DNA from: DASZUK01 sp963844575
Lineage (GTDB): Bacteria > Actinomycetota > Acidimicrobiia > Acidimicrobiales > RAAP-2
Direction: 5' to 3'
Assembly: GCA_963844575.1 (NCBI GenBank)
Contig: CAWJOU010000005.1
Coordinates: forward strand, 3,038,001-3,102,000
Length of the DNA: 64,000 nucleotides
Both the position numbers and the translations under genes were made by a program. Shown here in pieces: positions 41,894 to 52,897 of the stretch (positions within the stretch are counted from its first letter, which is position 1; the number at the start of each line of letters is the position of its first letter). The notes under the pieces were generated by a model that saw only the letters and a program-made list of their open reading frames with translations, was not told the DNA's origin and made no database searches.

Positions 41894-41918
41894 AGATCAT
41901 ATATATAAGAGATTATCT
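41894..41918. promoter_or_regulatory. AT-rich palindrome between flavoprotein and MarR genes
   Basis: AGATCAT and AGATTATCT border a 25-bp imperfect palindrome around ATATATATA. The core is far more AT-rich than the rest of the window. Its position between divergent genes suits a MarR operator. Confidence 0.5.
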
Positions 41919-41932
41919 TTGCACGTGATCGT

Positions 41933-42622
41933 ATGGCCGACGGCACTACCGGTAGGATCGGCGTCATGCCCCGCTCGGGCGACATGATCGACGACGGCGC
42001 GGCTGCCGGGACGGACGGGACCGATCACGGGACCGGGACCGACAATGAGACCGCAACGTCCTGTGGCGGCGTGCTCGCCGGCGACCTCGGTTGGGGGCTC
42101 GGCGTGACGTTCCGGGCGTACGTCGCGGCCGCCCACCCCGTTCTCGTCAACCTGCCCGGCGGGCCGCGCGGTTACCAGGTCCTCGCGACGGCCGCCCGCG
42201 GCGCGGTCAACAGCCAACTGGCGCTGGCCCAGCATCTCGGCGTCGACCGGACGGTGATGACGTACCTGCTCGACGACCTCGAGGCGGCCGGCCTCATCGA
42301 GCGACAGGCCGACCCGGCCGACCGCCGGGCTCGGCGGATCGTCGCCACCGCAGCCGGCCGGCAACGCCTCGACGAGCTGGACCAGCGCCTACGGGACGTC
42401 GAGTCCGATCTGCTGGCGCCGCTCGATCCGGCCGCCCAGGCGTCGTTCCGGACCCATCTCCGGGTCCTGGCCACCGGTGCCGGGAGGACCACACCAACGG
42501 TCGCCGTCGACGGGTCGGTCGGTGCCGTCGGCGACCCCTGTCAGGCCGTCGACCCGGGCCCGACGGGCGACCCGTGTGAGCTCGCCGACGAAATTGTCGG
42601 TAAAACCCCCTTCCCCTTGTAA
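41933..42622 (+). CDS. MarR-family transcriptional regulator
   Basis: 229 residues from ATG 41933; later starts are possible because residues 1-45 are Asp/Gly/Thr-rich. The winged helix is QLALAQHLGVDRTVMTYLLDDL (recognition helix) and IERQADPADRRARRI (wing), as in MarR proteins. The C-terminal tail after about residue 180 is low-complexity. It lies divergent from the NDH-2-like gene with the palindrome 41894-41918 in between, so it probably represses both. The ligand is unknown. Confidence 0.85.
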   Translation: MADGTTGRIGVMPRSGDMIDDGAAAGTDGTDHGTGTDNETATSCGGVLAGDLGWGLGVTFRAYVAAAHPVLVNLPGGPRGYQVLATAARGAVNSQLALAQHLGVDRTVMTYLLDDLEAAGLIERQADPADRRARRIVATAAGRQRLDELDQRLRDVESDLLAPLDPAAQASFRTHLRVLATGAGRTTPTVAVDGSVGAVGDPCQAVDPGPTGDPCELADEIVGKTPFPL

Positions 42623-42645
42623 AACGGGTTCTCTATACTGTTGGC

Positions 42646-42725
42646 AGCGGGGGGCTCCACCGCCGGGACACGGTCCTGACGGTTCGCTAAGACGGGTCGC
42701 CCGCGACCCGGCGGTGGAGACCGCA
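42646..42725 (+). ncRNA. Candidate structured RNA with its own promoter
   Basis: TATACT (42634-42639) is a good -10, giving a start near 42646; the -35 is weak. CTCCACCGCCGGG (42655-42667) and CCCGGCGGTGGAG (42707-42719) form a perfect 13-bp stem around about 39 bases, which contain CGGG-TCG-CCCG. No coding frame fits. It does not match tRNA, SRP RNA or 6C RNA features that I know. The next gene has its own leaderless promoter at 42739, so a leader role is not required. Confidence 0.5.
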
Positions 42726-42738
42726 CCTCTCCAGCTCG

Positions 42739-42744
42739 TACGAT
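42739..42744 (+). promoter_or_regulatory. -10 element of a leaderless gene
   Basis: TACGAT ends six bases before the GTG start of the acetyltransferase, so the transcript should begin at or near the start codon. Confidence 0.55.
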
Positions 42745-42750
42745 CCGTCC

Positions 42751-43380
42751 GTGGCCGATCGAGTGACCCTGCACGGCCGGTTCGTCCGGCTCGAGCCGCT
42801 GGCCCGGGAGCACGGGCCGGCGCTGGCCGCGGCGGCCGCGGTGGACCGGTCGACGTTCGCGTACACGTGGGTCCCCGACGGCGAGGACGGCGCGGCCGCG
42901 TACGTCGACGACGCCCTGGCCGAGGCGGCTGCCGGTGACCACTTGCCATTCGCGATCGTCCGGCTGGGCGGGCCGGGCGGCGACGAGGTCGTCGGGTCGA
43001 CGCGGTTCATCGACACCGCGCCGTGGCGGTGGGCGCCGGCGTCCGCCGAACGGCAGCGGACCGGCGTGCCGGACGCCGTCGAGATCGGCCACACCTGGCT
43101 GGGCGCGTCGGCCCAACGGACCGCGGTCAACACGGAGGCCAAGCTGTTGCTCTTGACGCACACGTTCGAGACATGGGGCGTCTACCGGGTCCGGCTCAAG
43201 ACGGACGCCCGCAACGACCGGTCGAGGGCGGCGATCAGCCGGCTCGGCGCCCAGCTCGACGGCGTCCTCCGGGCCCACCAGCCCGGCGCGGACGGGACGG
43301 TGCGCGACTCCGCGACGTTCTCGATCGTCGCCGACGAGTGGCCGGCCGTCCGGGGCGGGCTCCGGCGTCGGCTGGCCTGA
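42751..43380 (+). CDS. RimJ/RimL-type GNAT acetyltransferase
   Basis: 209 residues from GTG 42751. LHGRFVRLEPLAREHGPALA opens the fold; EIGHTWLGASAQRTAVNTEAK and VYRVRLKTDARNDRSRAAIS match the acetyl-CoA-binding region of RimJ/RimL-like enzymes, where R/Q-x-x-G-x-G/A is altered to ASAQRTA. Members acetylate protein N termini, or small amines. The transcript is probably leaderless. It follows the candidate RNA and is convergent with a membrane protein, both stop codons lying in copies of a short repeat. The target is unknown. Confidence 0.85.
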   Translation: MADRVTLHGRFVRLEPLAREHGPALAAAAAVDRSTFAYTWVPDGEDGAAAYVDDALAEAAAGDHLPFAIVRLGGPGGDEVVGSTRFIDTAPWRWAPASAERQRTGVPDAVEIGHTWLGASAQRTAVNTEAKLLLLTHTFETWGVYRVRLKTDARNDRSRAAISRLGAQLDGVLRAHQPGADGTVRDSATFSIVADEWPAVRGGLRRRLA

Positions 43381-43405
43381 TCAGGCTCGAGGCTGATCAG
43401 GTCCG
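43375..43405. repeat. Direct repeat over two convergent stop codons
   Basis: GCCTGATCAGGCTCG (43375-43389) and GGCTGATCAGGTCCG (43391-43405) share 12 of 15 bases. The TGA in the first ends the acetyltransferase; the TCA in the second is the complement of the stop codon of the membrane protein. Each contains the palindrome TGATCA. Confidence 0.7.
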
Positions 43406-44503
43406 CGGTCGGGCGGCGTCGGGGTCGTCGGGCGTCCGGTCGAGCACCCGGGGGAACTGCAGCTCGCCGAGCGCCCGCCGCTCGACGAACCACGGGGCCG
43501 GCGGCGGCATGACCAGCCGGGTCAGCGCGTCGACGATCGCCTCGTAGTTCACGCGCCACCCGGCGAAGTGCCGCCAGGCGTCCTCCGGCGTCCGCTCGAA
43601 CGGGAACTCGGCCCGCTGCAACCGTTCGATGCCCTGCCGGAACTCGTCGTACGTCAGCCGGATGCCGTCGGTCGGCAACGGGTCCGGGTCGAACTCGATG
43701 TGCAGGGCGGCCGCGATGGCCCGCAGGCAGTTCGTGCCGGCCTGCAGGCAGATGCGGGCCTGGCGGGGCGCCGCGCCCGGGCTGATGGCGTCCTGCAGGG
43801 CGGCCGCGTCGAGCATCGCCGTCAGCCCGGTCAGCCACGACCGCCACGGCACCGGCGATCGCAGCCAGAGCAGCGCGGGGTAGTTCGTGTGGCTCTCCGC
43901 GACCGCGGCCGACCACCGCTCCCACGTCCGGTAGAGGTCCGGCAGCTCGGCCATCGTCCCGAACCGGTGGTGCCGGGAGAGCAGCTCCGGTCCCCATGCC
44001 GGGACGCCCGCCCGCGTGGCGAGCAGGGTGACCTCCGTCTCCCGGGCACTGAACGAGGCGTAGAGCGTCGGCAGGTAGGCGATCTCCAGGGCGACGACGA
44101 GCAGCCCGGTCGCCGCGGCGACGAACTCGATGCCCTCCGGGCCGTCCTGATGCAACGTGACGACGCCGAGCGTCGTGATCGACGACGCGGCGACCGCCAG
44201 CGAATGGAGGAGCGACGTGTGGTCGATCGCCCACGCCAGCAGGCCGTAGCCGAGCGTCAGCAGGACCAGCCAGGCCAGGAACAGGAGCACCATGGCCAGT
44301 GGGCCGACGAGCCCCATCAGCCGGTCCTGGGCCGCGTAGTCACCGAGGCGGACGATCGTCGGCCGCACCGCCTTGGCCAGGCCCTTGGCAATCGCCCGCA
44401 GCAGTCGTGATGACGTGACGCGGGGGACGACGAGCGTCGTGAACACGCTGCCCAGCGTCCCGAGGACGATGACGATCCCGACGACGAGCCCGACTACCCG
44501 CAC
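43397..44503 (-). CDS. Pore-loop (ion-channel-like) membrane protein
   Basis: 368 residues from GTG 44503. Helix 1 spans about residues 3-26, helix 2 65-95, a short helix plus loop ASSITTLGVVTL (about 105-117) resembles the pore helix and selectivity filter of K+ channels (TVGYG becomes TTLGV), and helix 3 spans 125-150. The remaining 215 residues are cytoplasmic, soluble and without known motifs. It could be a cation channel with a non-standard filter, or an unrelated membrane protein. It is followed 19 bases upstream by the MFS gene on the same strand. Confidence 0.6.
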   Translation of the reverse strand: MRVVGLVVGIVIVLGTLGSVFTTLVVPRVTSSRLLRAIAKGLAKAVRPTIVRLGDYAAQDRLMGLVGPLAMVLLFLAWLVLLTLGYGLLAWAIDHTSLLHSLAVAASSITTLGVVTLHQDGPEGIEFVAAATGLLVVALEIAYLPTLYASFSARETEVTLLATRAGVPAWGPELLSRHHRFGTMAELPDLYRTWERWSAAVAESHTNYPALLWLRSPVPWRSWLTGLTAMLDAAALQDAISPGAAPRQARICLQAGTNCLRAIAAALHIEFDPDPLPTDGIRLTYDEFRQGIERLQRAEFPFERTPEDAWRHFAGWRVNYEAIVDALTRLVMPPPAPWFVERRALGELQFPRVLDRTPDDPDAARPRT

Positions 44504-44522
44504 TGGCTCGCTCCCCCGTCGC

Positions 44523-46406
44523 TCAGGAAGCCGCGCCGGCGCCCTCGGACCGGAGCAACCGGTCGAGCTCGGCCGCCACGGCCTGCTCGTGCGTGTTCTC
44601 GTCCTGGCGGGCCCGCCGCGGGCTCCACCGCCCGCGGGTCAGCCAGATCGTCGGGATGAAGATGACCATCCCGCCGAGGTCGATCCAGAACCAACGCTGC
44701 CACTGGACCGGCGCCTTCTTCGCCCCGTCCTGCAGGGCCATCAGTTGGGCCTGGTGGGCCGAGAGGTAGTTCAACTGCGCCGTGAACGGCTGTACGAGAG
44801 TGGTCAATGTCTTCTCGTACTTGAGCACCTGCGCCAACGTGGCCGGGCCGAGCGCCTTGGAGGCCCGGGCCACCGCGGCCAGTGTCCCCTTGGCGGCCGC
44901 GGCCAGTGTCGCGTTGTACGGCTCGATCTTCGTCAGCAGAGCGGCGTGGGCCTGTGCGAACGCCACCGACTGCGGTTGCGTCGCCACGAAGTCGGCGATC
45001 GACTGGCCGGTGACGTGCTGCTTGGCGGCCTTTGTGCTTGTGATGCAGGCGGTCGCCGTCGGCTGGGGGAAACAGATGGCGGCCGCGTACGGTTCGTTGT
45101 TGACGACCGGGCTGACGCTGTTGATGACGATCGGCAGGAAGATGAACGAGACGCCGACGGTGAGCCGGAGGATCCAGCCCCACAAGGCCAGGCCAGTGCC
45201 GACGAGCGCCGGGTTCTTCGCCTCGACGGTCTCCGTGTAGCTGGCCATCCACGGCGCGTACGTCAGGGAGAGGAAGACGGCGAGGACGGCCGACGTCAGC
45301 GCCAACGTCGTCTGGCTGGTGTGCGGGTGGGTGGCGTAACTCAGGAAGACGATGAGCGTGGCGATCGATCCGACCGCGCCGACGAGCATCAACGGCTTGC
45401 GCACCTTCAACAGGTCCGAGACGATGCCGACGACGATGAGGGCGATGATGTTGGCCCCCCAGAACCACGTATTGAGCCCGTTGACCTGGGACGTCGTGAA
45501 GTTGGTGCCGTTGGTGTTGAGGAACGTCACCGAGTAGTAGATCGTGAAGAAGCCGGCCGCGGCGTAGTAGATCAGCAGGAAGACGGAGATCCCGACCGAC
45601 GAGCCGACGAGGTCCCACTTGGCGATCTGCCGCCACGGGTGCTCGATCGCCGCGGCCACCTCGGTCTCGGAGAGGCCGCGGGCCCGGGCTTCGAGCAGCG
45701 TGCGGTCCCGGACCGTCACCATCAGCTGGTCGCGGAGCTTCGACGACAGGTCCTTCATGAAGAACAGGCAAACGAGGAACGTGGCCAGCGCGGTCAGGCC
45801 GGAGATGATGAACTGGCTCTGCCAGTCGACGAAGTGGCTGAGCGTCCGGTTGGCGACGATGCTCGTGATGAGCGAGCCGGCAACCGGCCCGACCGTCCAG
45901 AAGCCCATCGCCGAGGCCCGACCGAGCTGCGGGCTGAAGTCCCGGACCATTGCCGGCGTGGCGACGAGGATCGACCCCTCGACGAGCCCGATGGCGCAGA
46001 TGAGGACGGCGAACGACCACTCACTGCCGGCGTTCGGCACGCCGAACGTGACGAGCAGCCCGACGATCAGCAGGCCGTAGATGATGACGTTGGCCCGGCC
46101 GAGTCGGTCCGTCTTGCTGGCCGGCAGCGACGCGAACGCGCCGACGAGGTTCGAGATGATGACGACCCAGACGTAGAACGAGAACGTCATGTGGTACGAC
46201 CGCAGGATGTTCGGCGTCACGCCGGTCTGCGTGTAGTACGTGTAGTAGAGGACGAGCGTCGCCAGCACGGCGAGCGCCAGATAGCCCGTCCTCCGCGCGG
46301 AGTTCGGGTACTCGTCGATCTGGTGCCCGAGGAAGAACCGGTACACCGGCCCCCTCCTCCCCCCGGCACTGCTGGCCGGCATGCTCGCCGTCTGCATGGT
46401 GGTCAT
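44523..46406 (-). CDS. MFS transporter with long extracytoplasmic insertion
   Basis: 627 residues. Helices occur in two blocks: about residues 38-230 and 280-460, with MFS motif A-like sequence ASLPASKTDRLGRANVI after helix 2. Between the last two helices an insertion of about 130 residues rich in Ala, Thr, Leu and Gln (for example TKAAKQHVTGQSIADFVATQ, LAAAAKGTLAAVARASKAL) probably forms external coiled helices. The last helix is FWIDLGGMVIFIPTIWL, then a charged tail. The substrate is unknown. It lies next to the AtuA/carboxylase operon and could import its substrate. Confidence 0.85.
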   Translation of the reverse strand: MTTMQTASMPASSAGGRRGPVYRFFLGHQIDEYPNSARRTGYLALAVLATLVLYYTYYTQTGVTPNILRSYHMTFSFYVWVVIISNLVGAFASLPASKTDRLGRANVIIYGLLIVGLLVTFGVPNAGSEWSFAVLICAIGLVEGSILVATPAMVRDFSPQLGRASAMGFWTVGPVAGSLITSIVANRTLSHFVDWQSQFIISGLTALATFLVCLFFMKDLSSKLRDQLMVTVRDRTLLEARARGLSETEVAAAIEHPWRQIAKWDLVGSSVGISVFLLIYYAAAGFFTIYYSVTFLNTNGTNFTTSQVNGLNTWFWGANIIALIVVGIVSDLLKVRKPLMLVGAVGSIATLIVFLSYATHPHTSQTTLALTSAVLAVFLSLTYAPWMASYTETVEAKNPALVGTGLALWGWILRLTVGVSFIFLPIVINSVSPVVNNEPYAAAICFPQPTATACITSTKAAKQHVTGQSIADFVATQPQSVAFAQAHAALLTKIEPYNATLAAAAKGTLAAVARASKALGPATLAQVLKYEKTLTTLVQPFTAQLNYLSAHQAQLMALQDGAKKAPVQWQRWFWIDLGGMVIFIPTIWLTRGRWSPRRARQDENTHEQAVAAELDRLLRSEGAGAAS

Positions 46407-46457
46407 CCTGGCCCCCAGTAGGCCGACGAAAACGGAAAATTGCGGCCTTTGGGGAAA

Positions 46458-48349
46458 CTACTGCACTTTATTGTCGGCGGCAGGGACCGGACCGGCGAGA
46501 CGGGCCAGCCTCGCGGCGACCCGGTCGCTGGCCAGTAGCGGCCGGGGGACGGCCACCGGCCGGGCCCGGACCAACTCGCCCAGCGCCTTGGCCTGGCCGT
46601 CGAGCCGGAGGTTCGACGCCACGCCCCAGCCGAGGATGCCGTGGACGACGAAGTTGACCGCCCGCAGGTTGGTCAGGACGTACCGGTCGACCGGGCAGTC
46701 GCCGATCTCTGGCAGCAGTGCCCGGAACCGGTCGACGTCGATCGCGTCGAGCAGCCACGCGAAGACGTCGTCGCTCTCCGCCCACAGCCCGACGTTCGCG
46801 TTGCCACCCTTGTCGCCCGACCGGGCGCCGACGAGCACGCCGAGCGGGACGTCGATCGCGTCCGGCTCGCCGTCCGCCGACGCACCGGTCGACAGCGTCG
46901 TTACGGCCCGGGCGGTCGTGGTCGGCGCGCCGGTCGCCACCGAGCCGGTGGCGACCGGCCCCGAGCTCAGATCGGCCGGCGCGGTGCGGCGGACCAGCCA
47001 CGACTCGTCGACCGCGACCGGCTGCCCGTCGAGGTCGACGATTGGGCGGACCACGCCCGCCGCGACGGTCGTCGGCCAGTACCGGGCAACCTCCTGGGCC
47101 GGCGTCGGGGCGCCGGTGTAGAACGCGCCGGGATAGCCGGCGAGGGCGGTCTCGACCGCGGCGGCGGAGAACGACCGGCCGACGAGCGCCTCGTCGTTGC
47201 CGCGGACGGCCAACCGGAGGTAGGCGACCCCGGGGCCGTCGATATCGCCGGACAGCTCGACCGCGGTCTCGTCGAACGCGTCGCGGCCGCCAGGGACCGC
47301 GGCCCAGACGGTCGCCGCGGCGACGTCGGCCTTGGCCCGGGTCTCGAGCCCGGTCAGGACGAGCGTGACCGCGTTGCGCCAACCATCGGCCAGGTTGGCG
47401 GTGACCTTCAGGTCCGGCGGCGGCGGCTCGCCGCGGACACCGCTGAGCCGCACCCGGTCGGCCCCGGCCGGGTCCGTCGCGACCTGGACGGTGTCGAAGC
47501 GGGCGACCGCGTCGGGGCTCAGGTACCGCGGGCCGGCGATCTCGTAGAGGAGCTGGGCGGTGACGGTCCCGACGGTGACCGCGCCACCGGTCCCGGGGTG
47601 CTTCGTCACGACGGCCGACCCGTCCGCCGCCAGCTCGACGAGCGGGAAGCCGACCCGGTCGAGGCCGGGAACGTCGTCGAAGAAGGCGTAGTTACCGCCA
47701 CAGCACTGAGCGCCGCACTCGATGACGTGGCCGGCGACGACCGCGCCGGCCAGCTCGTCGAGATCGTCGGGGCCCCACCCGAACGCCCAGATGCCGGGAC
47801 CGACGACGAGCGACGCGTCGGTGACCCGGCCGGTGACGACGACGTCGGCCCCGGCGGCGAGCGCGGCGGCGATCGGCGCCGCGCCGACGTACACGTTCGC
47901 GGTGACGACGTCCGCCGCGGGCGGCAGTTCGTCGCCGGTGTCGAGGTTGACGAACCGCTCCCCCGCGGCCCGCAGCGAGCCCATCCGGCCGACGAGGTCG
48001 TCGCCGCCGACGGACGCCACCCGGACGGTGAGGCCGTGGCGGTCGGCGAGCTCGCGCACCGCGGCCGCGCCGGCGGCCGGGTCGAGGCCGCCGGCGTTCG
48101 AGACGACCTTGATCCCCCGGTCGACGCACGTCGCGAGGACGTCGTCCATGGCGGTCAGGAACGTCCGGGCGTAGCCGCCGGAGCGCTGGCGGGTCTTGTG
48201 GAGGATGACCATCGTCAGCTCGGCCAGCCAGTCGCCGGTGAGCACGTCGATCGGCCCACCGTCGACCATCTCGCGGGCCGCGGCCAGCCGGTCGCCGAAG
48301 AAGCCGCTGCAGTTGGCGATCCGCAGCGGCCTGGTCGTGGGGCGACGGC

Positions 48350-48353
<4 letters not shown>
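46458..48353 (-). CDS. atuA: AtuA-family protein (acyclic terpene utilisation) with fused AtuA-like C domain
   Basis: 631 residues from GTG 48353, overlapping the biotin carboxylase stop (GTGA). LRIANCSGFFGDRLAAAREM, LTGDWLAELTMVIL, SNAGGLDPAAGA, VTGRVTDASLVV and ECGAQCCGGNYAFF are AtuA (DUF1446) signatures. A C-terminal module of about 100 residues (LGVLVGARSGDKGGNANVGL, YVLTNLRAVNFVVHGILG) is the small AtuA-like domain, sometimes a separate gene. AtuA is required for citronellol/geraniol breakdown, but its biochemical role is unknown. Linkage to an ECH and both carboxylase subunits supports an Atu/Liu-like pathway. Confidence 0.9.
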
Positions 48354-50409
<2,056 letters not shown>

Positions 50410-50410
<1 letters not shown>

Positions 50411-52002
50411 CAGTGCCGGACGACCCCGAAGCGGGCCGTCCCCTCGACCGGGGCGGAGTGGACCGCGGTGAGCGCGATGGCGAGAACGGTCCGGGTGTCG
50501 CGCGGGTCGATGATCCCGTCGTCCCAGAGCCGACCGGTGGCGAACAGCGCGGTCGACTCCCGCTCGATCTGCGCTTCGGTCGCCGCCCGGAGCTCGGCGT
50601 CCGCCGCGTCGTCGAACGGCCGGCCGGCCGCGTCGGCCGCGTTGCGCCGGACGATCGAGAGCACGCCGGCGAGCTGCGTCGGCCCCATCACCGCGATCCG
50701 GTGGTTCGGCCACGTGAAGACGAACCGCGGCCGGTAGGCGCGGCCGGCCATCGCGTAGTTGCCCGCGCCGTAGCTCGCCCCGACCATCAGCGTGACGTGC
50801 GGGACGGTCGAGTTCGAGACCGCGTTGATCAGCTTCGCGCCGTCCTTGATGATCCCGGCCTGCTCGTAGCGCGTCCCGACCATGAAGCCGGTGATGTTCT
50901 GGACGAAGAGGATCGGCGTGTCGACGCGGTTGCAGAGCTCGATGAACTGCGCGCCCTTCTGCGCCTCGGCGGAGAAGAGGATGCCGTTGTTGGCGATGAC
51001 GCCGATCGGGTAGCCGGCCAGCGTCGCCCAGCCGCAGACGAGCTGGGCGCCGTAGAGGGGTTTGAACTCCTCGAACCGTGACCCGTCGACGACACGGGCG
51101 AGCACCTCGCGCACGTCGAACGGCTGGCGTACGTCGGCTGGCGCGACACCGAGCAGCTCGGCCGCGTCCCAGTGCGGCGGCTCCGGCGGCCCGAGCGGTC
51201 CGGGACCGCGCCGGACCCAGTGCAGGTGGCCGACGACCTGCCGAGCTTGGCGGAGCGCGTCTTCCTCGTCGGTCGCCAGGTAGTCGCAGAGCCCGGACAC
51301 CCGGGCGTGCATCGCCGCGCCGCCGAGCGCTTCTTCGTCCGCGTCCTCGCCGATCGCCATCTTGACGAGCGGCGGGCCGCCGAGGAAGACGCGGGCGCGG
51401 CCGTCGACGAAGATCGTGTAGTCGCTCATCCCCGGCAGGTACGCGCCGCCGGCCGTCGACGACCCGAAGACGACGCAGATCGTCGGGATGCCGGCCGCGG
51501 AGAGCTGCGTGAGCCGCCGGAACTGCTCGCCACCGGGCACGAAGACGTCGGCCTGGCGCGCCAGGTCGGCGCCGCCGGACTCGACGAGCAGGACGAGCGG
51601 CAGCCGGTTCGTCTCTGCGACATCCATCGCCCGCAGGAGCTTGCGGATCGTCGTCGGGCTCGTCGTCCCGCCGCGCACCGTCGGGTCGCTGGCGATGACG
51701 ACGCACTGCGTGCCGGCGACCTCCGCCACCGCGACGACGACGCCCCCGCCGAGCGGGTCCTCCGTCGCCGCGCCGGCCAGCGGTGACAGCTCGAGCACCG
51801 GCGTCCCCGGGTCGACGAGCCCCTCGACCCGCTCCCGGGCCAGCAGCTTGCCCCGCGCCCGGTGGCGCTCGACGTAGTGGTCACCCCCGCCCTCGAGCAC
51901 CCGGTCGTGGAGGGCGCGCACGTCCGCGACCATCGCCGCCATCGCGTCGCGGTTCGCCACGTACGCCGCGCCGGCCGTGTCGAGCCGGCTCTGGAGGGTC
52001 AT
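50410..52002 (-). CDS. Acyl-CoA carboxyltransferase beta subunit (MCC/GCC type)
   Basis: 530 residues from ATG 52002, overlapping the ECH stop. RARGKLLARERVEGLVDPGT starts the N-terminal crotonase-like domain; GSSTAGGAYLPGMSDYTIFV and VMVGASYGAGNYAMAG-like sequence (LMVGASYGAGNYAMAGRAYR) are the acyl-CoA and biotin sites of the methylcrotonyl/geranyl-CoA group, with FVFTWPNHRIAVMG. It forms a dodecamer or hexamer with the alpha subunit. The Phe/Gly switch that separates MCC from GCC was not resolved here. The order ECH, beta, alpha, AtuA is as in Atu clusters. Confidence 0.95.
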
Positions 52003-52868
52003 TCGACCACCCACCGGGCCGGTCGCTTCTCGACGAACGCGGCCATGCCCTCGATGCCGTCCGCCGACGCGAACAGCTCGTCCGACAGCGCCTCGGCCGC
52101 GGCGATCGCGTCGTCCCACGCACCGGCTGTTCCGGTGCCCGGCGCGCCGACGGCCGGCCAGCCGGTCAGCTCCTTCGTCGCGGCCACCGCGGCCGGCGAC
52201 GAGCGGAGCACCGACGCGACGACGCCGGCTACCCAGCCGTCGACGTCGTCGGTGACCGTCGTGAGCAGGCCGGCCGCCGCGGCGTCCACCGCGGCGAACG
52301 CGTCGCCGGTCAGCGCGTAGCGGGCGAACGCCCGGCGGTCCATGACGCGGAGGCCGGGGACCGCGATGACCGCCGGCGCCACGCCGACGCGGACCTCGCT
52401 GAACGCGAACGTCGCCGACGGCGCGGCGACGGCCAGGTCGCACGCGGCGACCAGCCCGAGGCCGCCGCCCCGGACGTCGCCGTTGACCCGGGCGATCACT
52501 GGCTGCGGCAGGCCGACCAGGCAGGAGAGCACGTCGGGCAGCGACGCCGGCCCGGCGGCGGCATCGCCACCAGCCGCTGGGTCGCCACCGGCCGCTCGGT
52601 CGCCCTCAGCCGGCGGACCCTCCCCCGCTGGGGCCGGATGCCGCCGCTCGTGGAGGTCGACCCCAGAGCAGAACGCGGTGCCTTCGCCGGTGAGGACGAC
52701 GACACGGACGTCCGGATCGGCCTGCGCGCCGTGCAGCGCGTCCCGGAGCTCCCGCAGCAGGCCGGACGAGAGGGCGTTGCGGTTGTGCGGCGAGTCGAGC
52801 GTCAGCGTCGTCACCGGGCCGCGGCGGTCGACCCGGACCCTCGGCCGACCGGCGTCGTCGTCTGCCAC
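51999..52868 (-). CDS. Enoyl-CoA hydratase/isomerase family protein (AtuE/LiuC-like context)
   Basis: 289 residues from GTG 52868, whose TACACT -10 element lies seven bases upstream, so the operon is probably leaderless. LTGEGTAFCSGVDLHERR is the first oxyanion-hole loop and RVNGDVRGGGLGLVAACDLA the second. Between them about 30 residues rich in Ala, Gly and Pro (HPAPAGEGPPAEGDRAAGG) form an unusual low-complexity insertion, from a repetitive DNA stretch (52556-52640). In this operon it would hydrate the carboxylated product (glutaconyl-CoA analogue). It is the first gene. Confidence 0.88.
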   Translation of the reverse strand: MADDDAGRPRVRVDRRGPVTTLTLDSPHNRNALSSGLLRELRDALHGAQADPDVRVVVLTGEGTAFCSGVDLHERRHPAPAGEGPPAEGDRAAGGDPAAGGDAAAGPASLPDVLSCLVGLPQPVIARVNGDVRGGGLGLVAACDLAVAAPSATFAFSEVRVGVAPAVIAVPGLRVMDRRAFARYALTGDAFAAVDAAAAGLLTTVTDDVDGWVAGVVASVLRSSPAAVAATKELTGWPAVGAPGTGTAGAWDDAIAAAEALSDELFASADGIEGMAAFVEKRPARWVVE

Positions 52869-52897
52869 GAGCCCGAGTGTACGGCTCCCGTCGCCGG

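Noticed and set aside
42646..42725. SRP RNA, 6C RNA or a known riboswitch at the candidate RNA
   Set aside because: It lacks the SRP apical loop sequence and the C-rich loops of 6C RNA, and I recognise no known aptamer core.
44373..46421. A 682-codon + strand frame opposite the MFS transporter
   Set aside because: Asp/Arg-rich shadow with no fold, opposite a convincing multi-helix protein.
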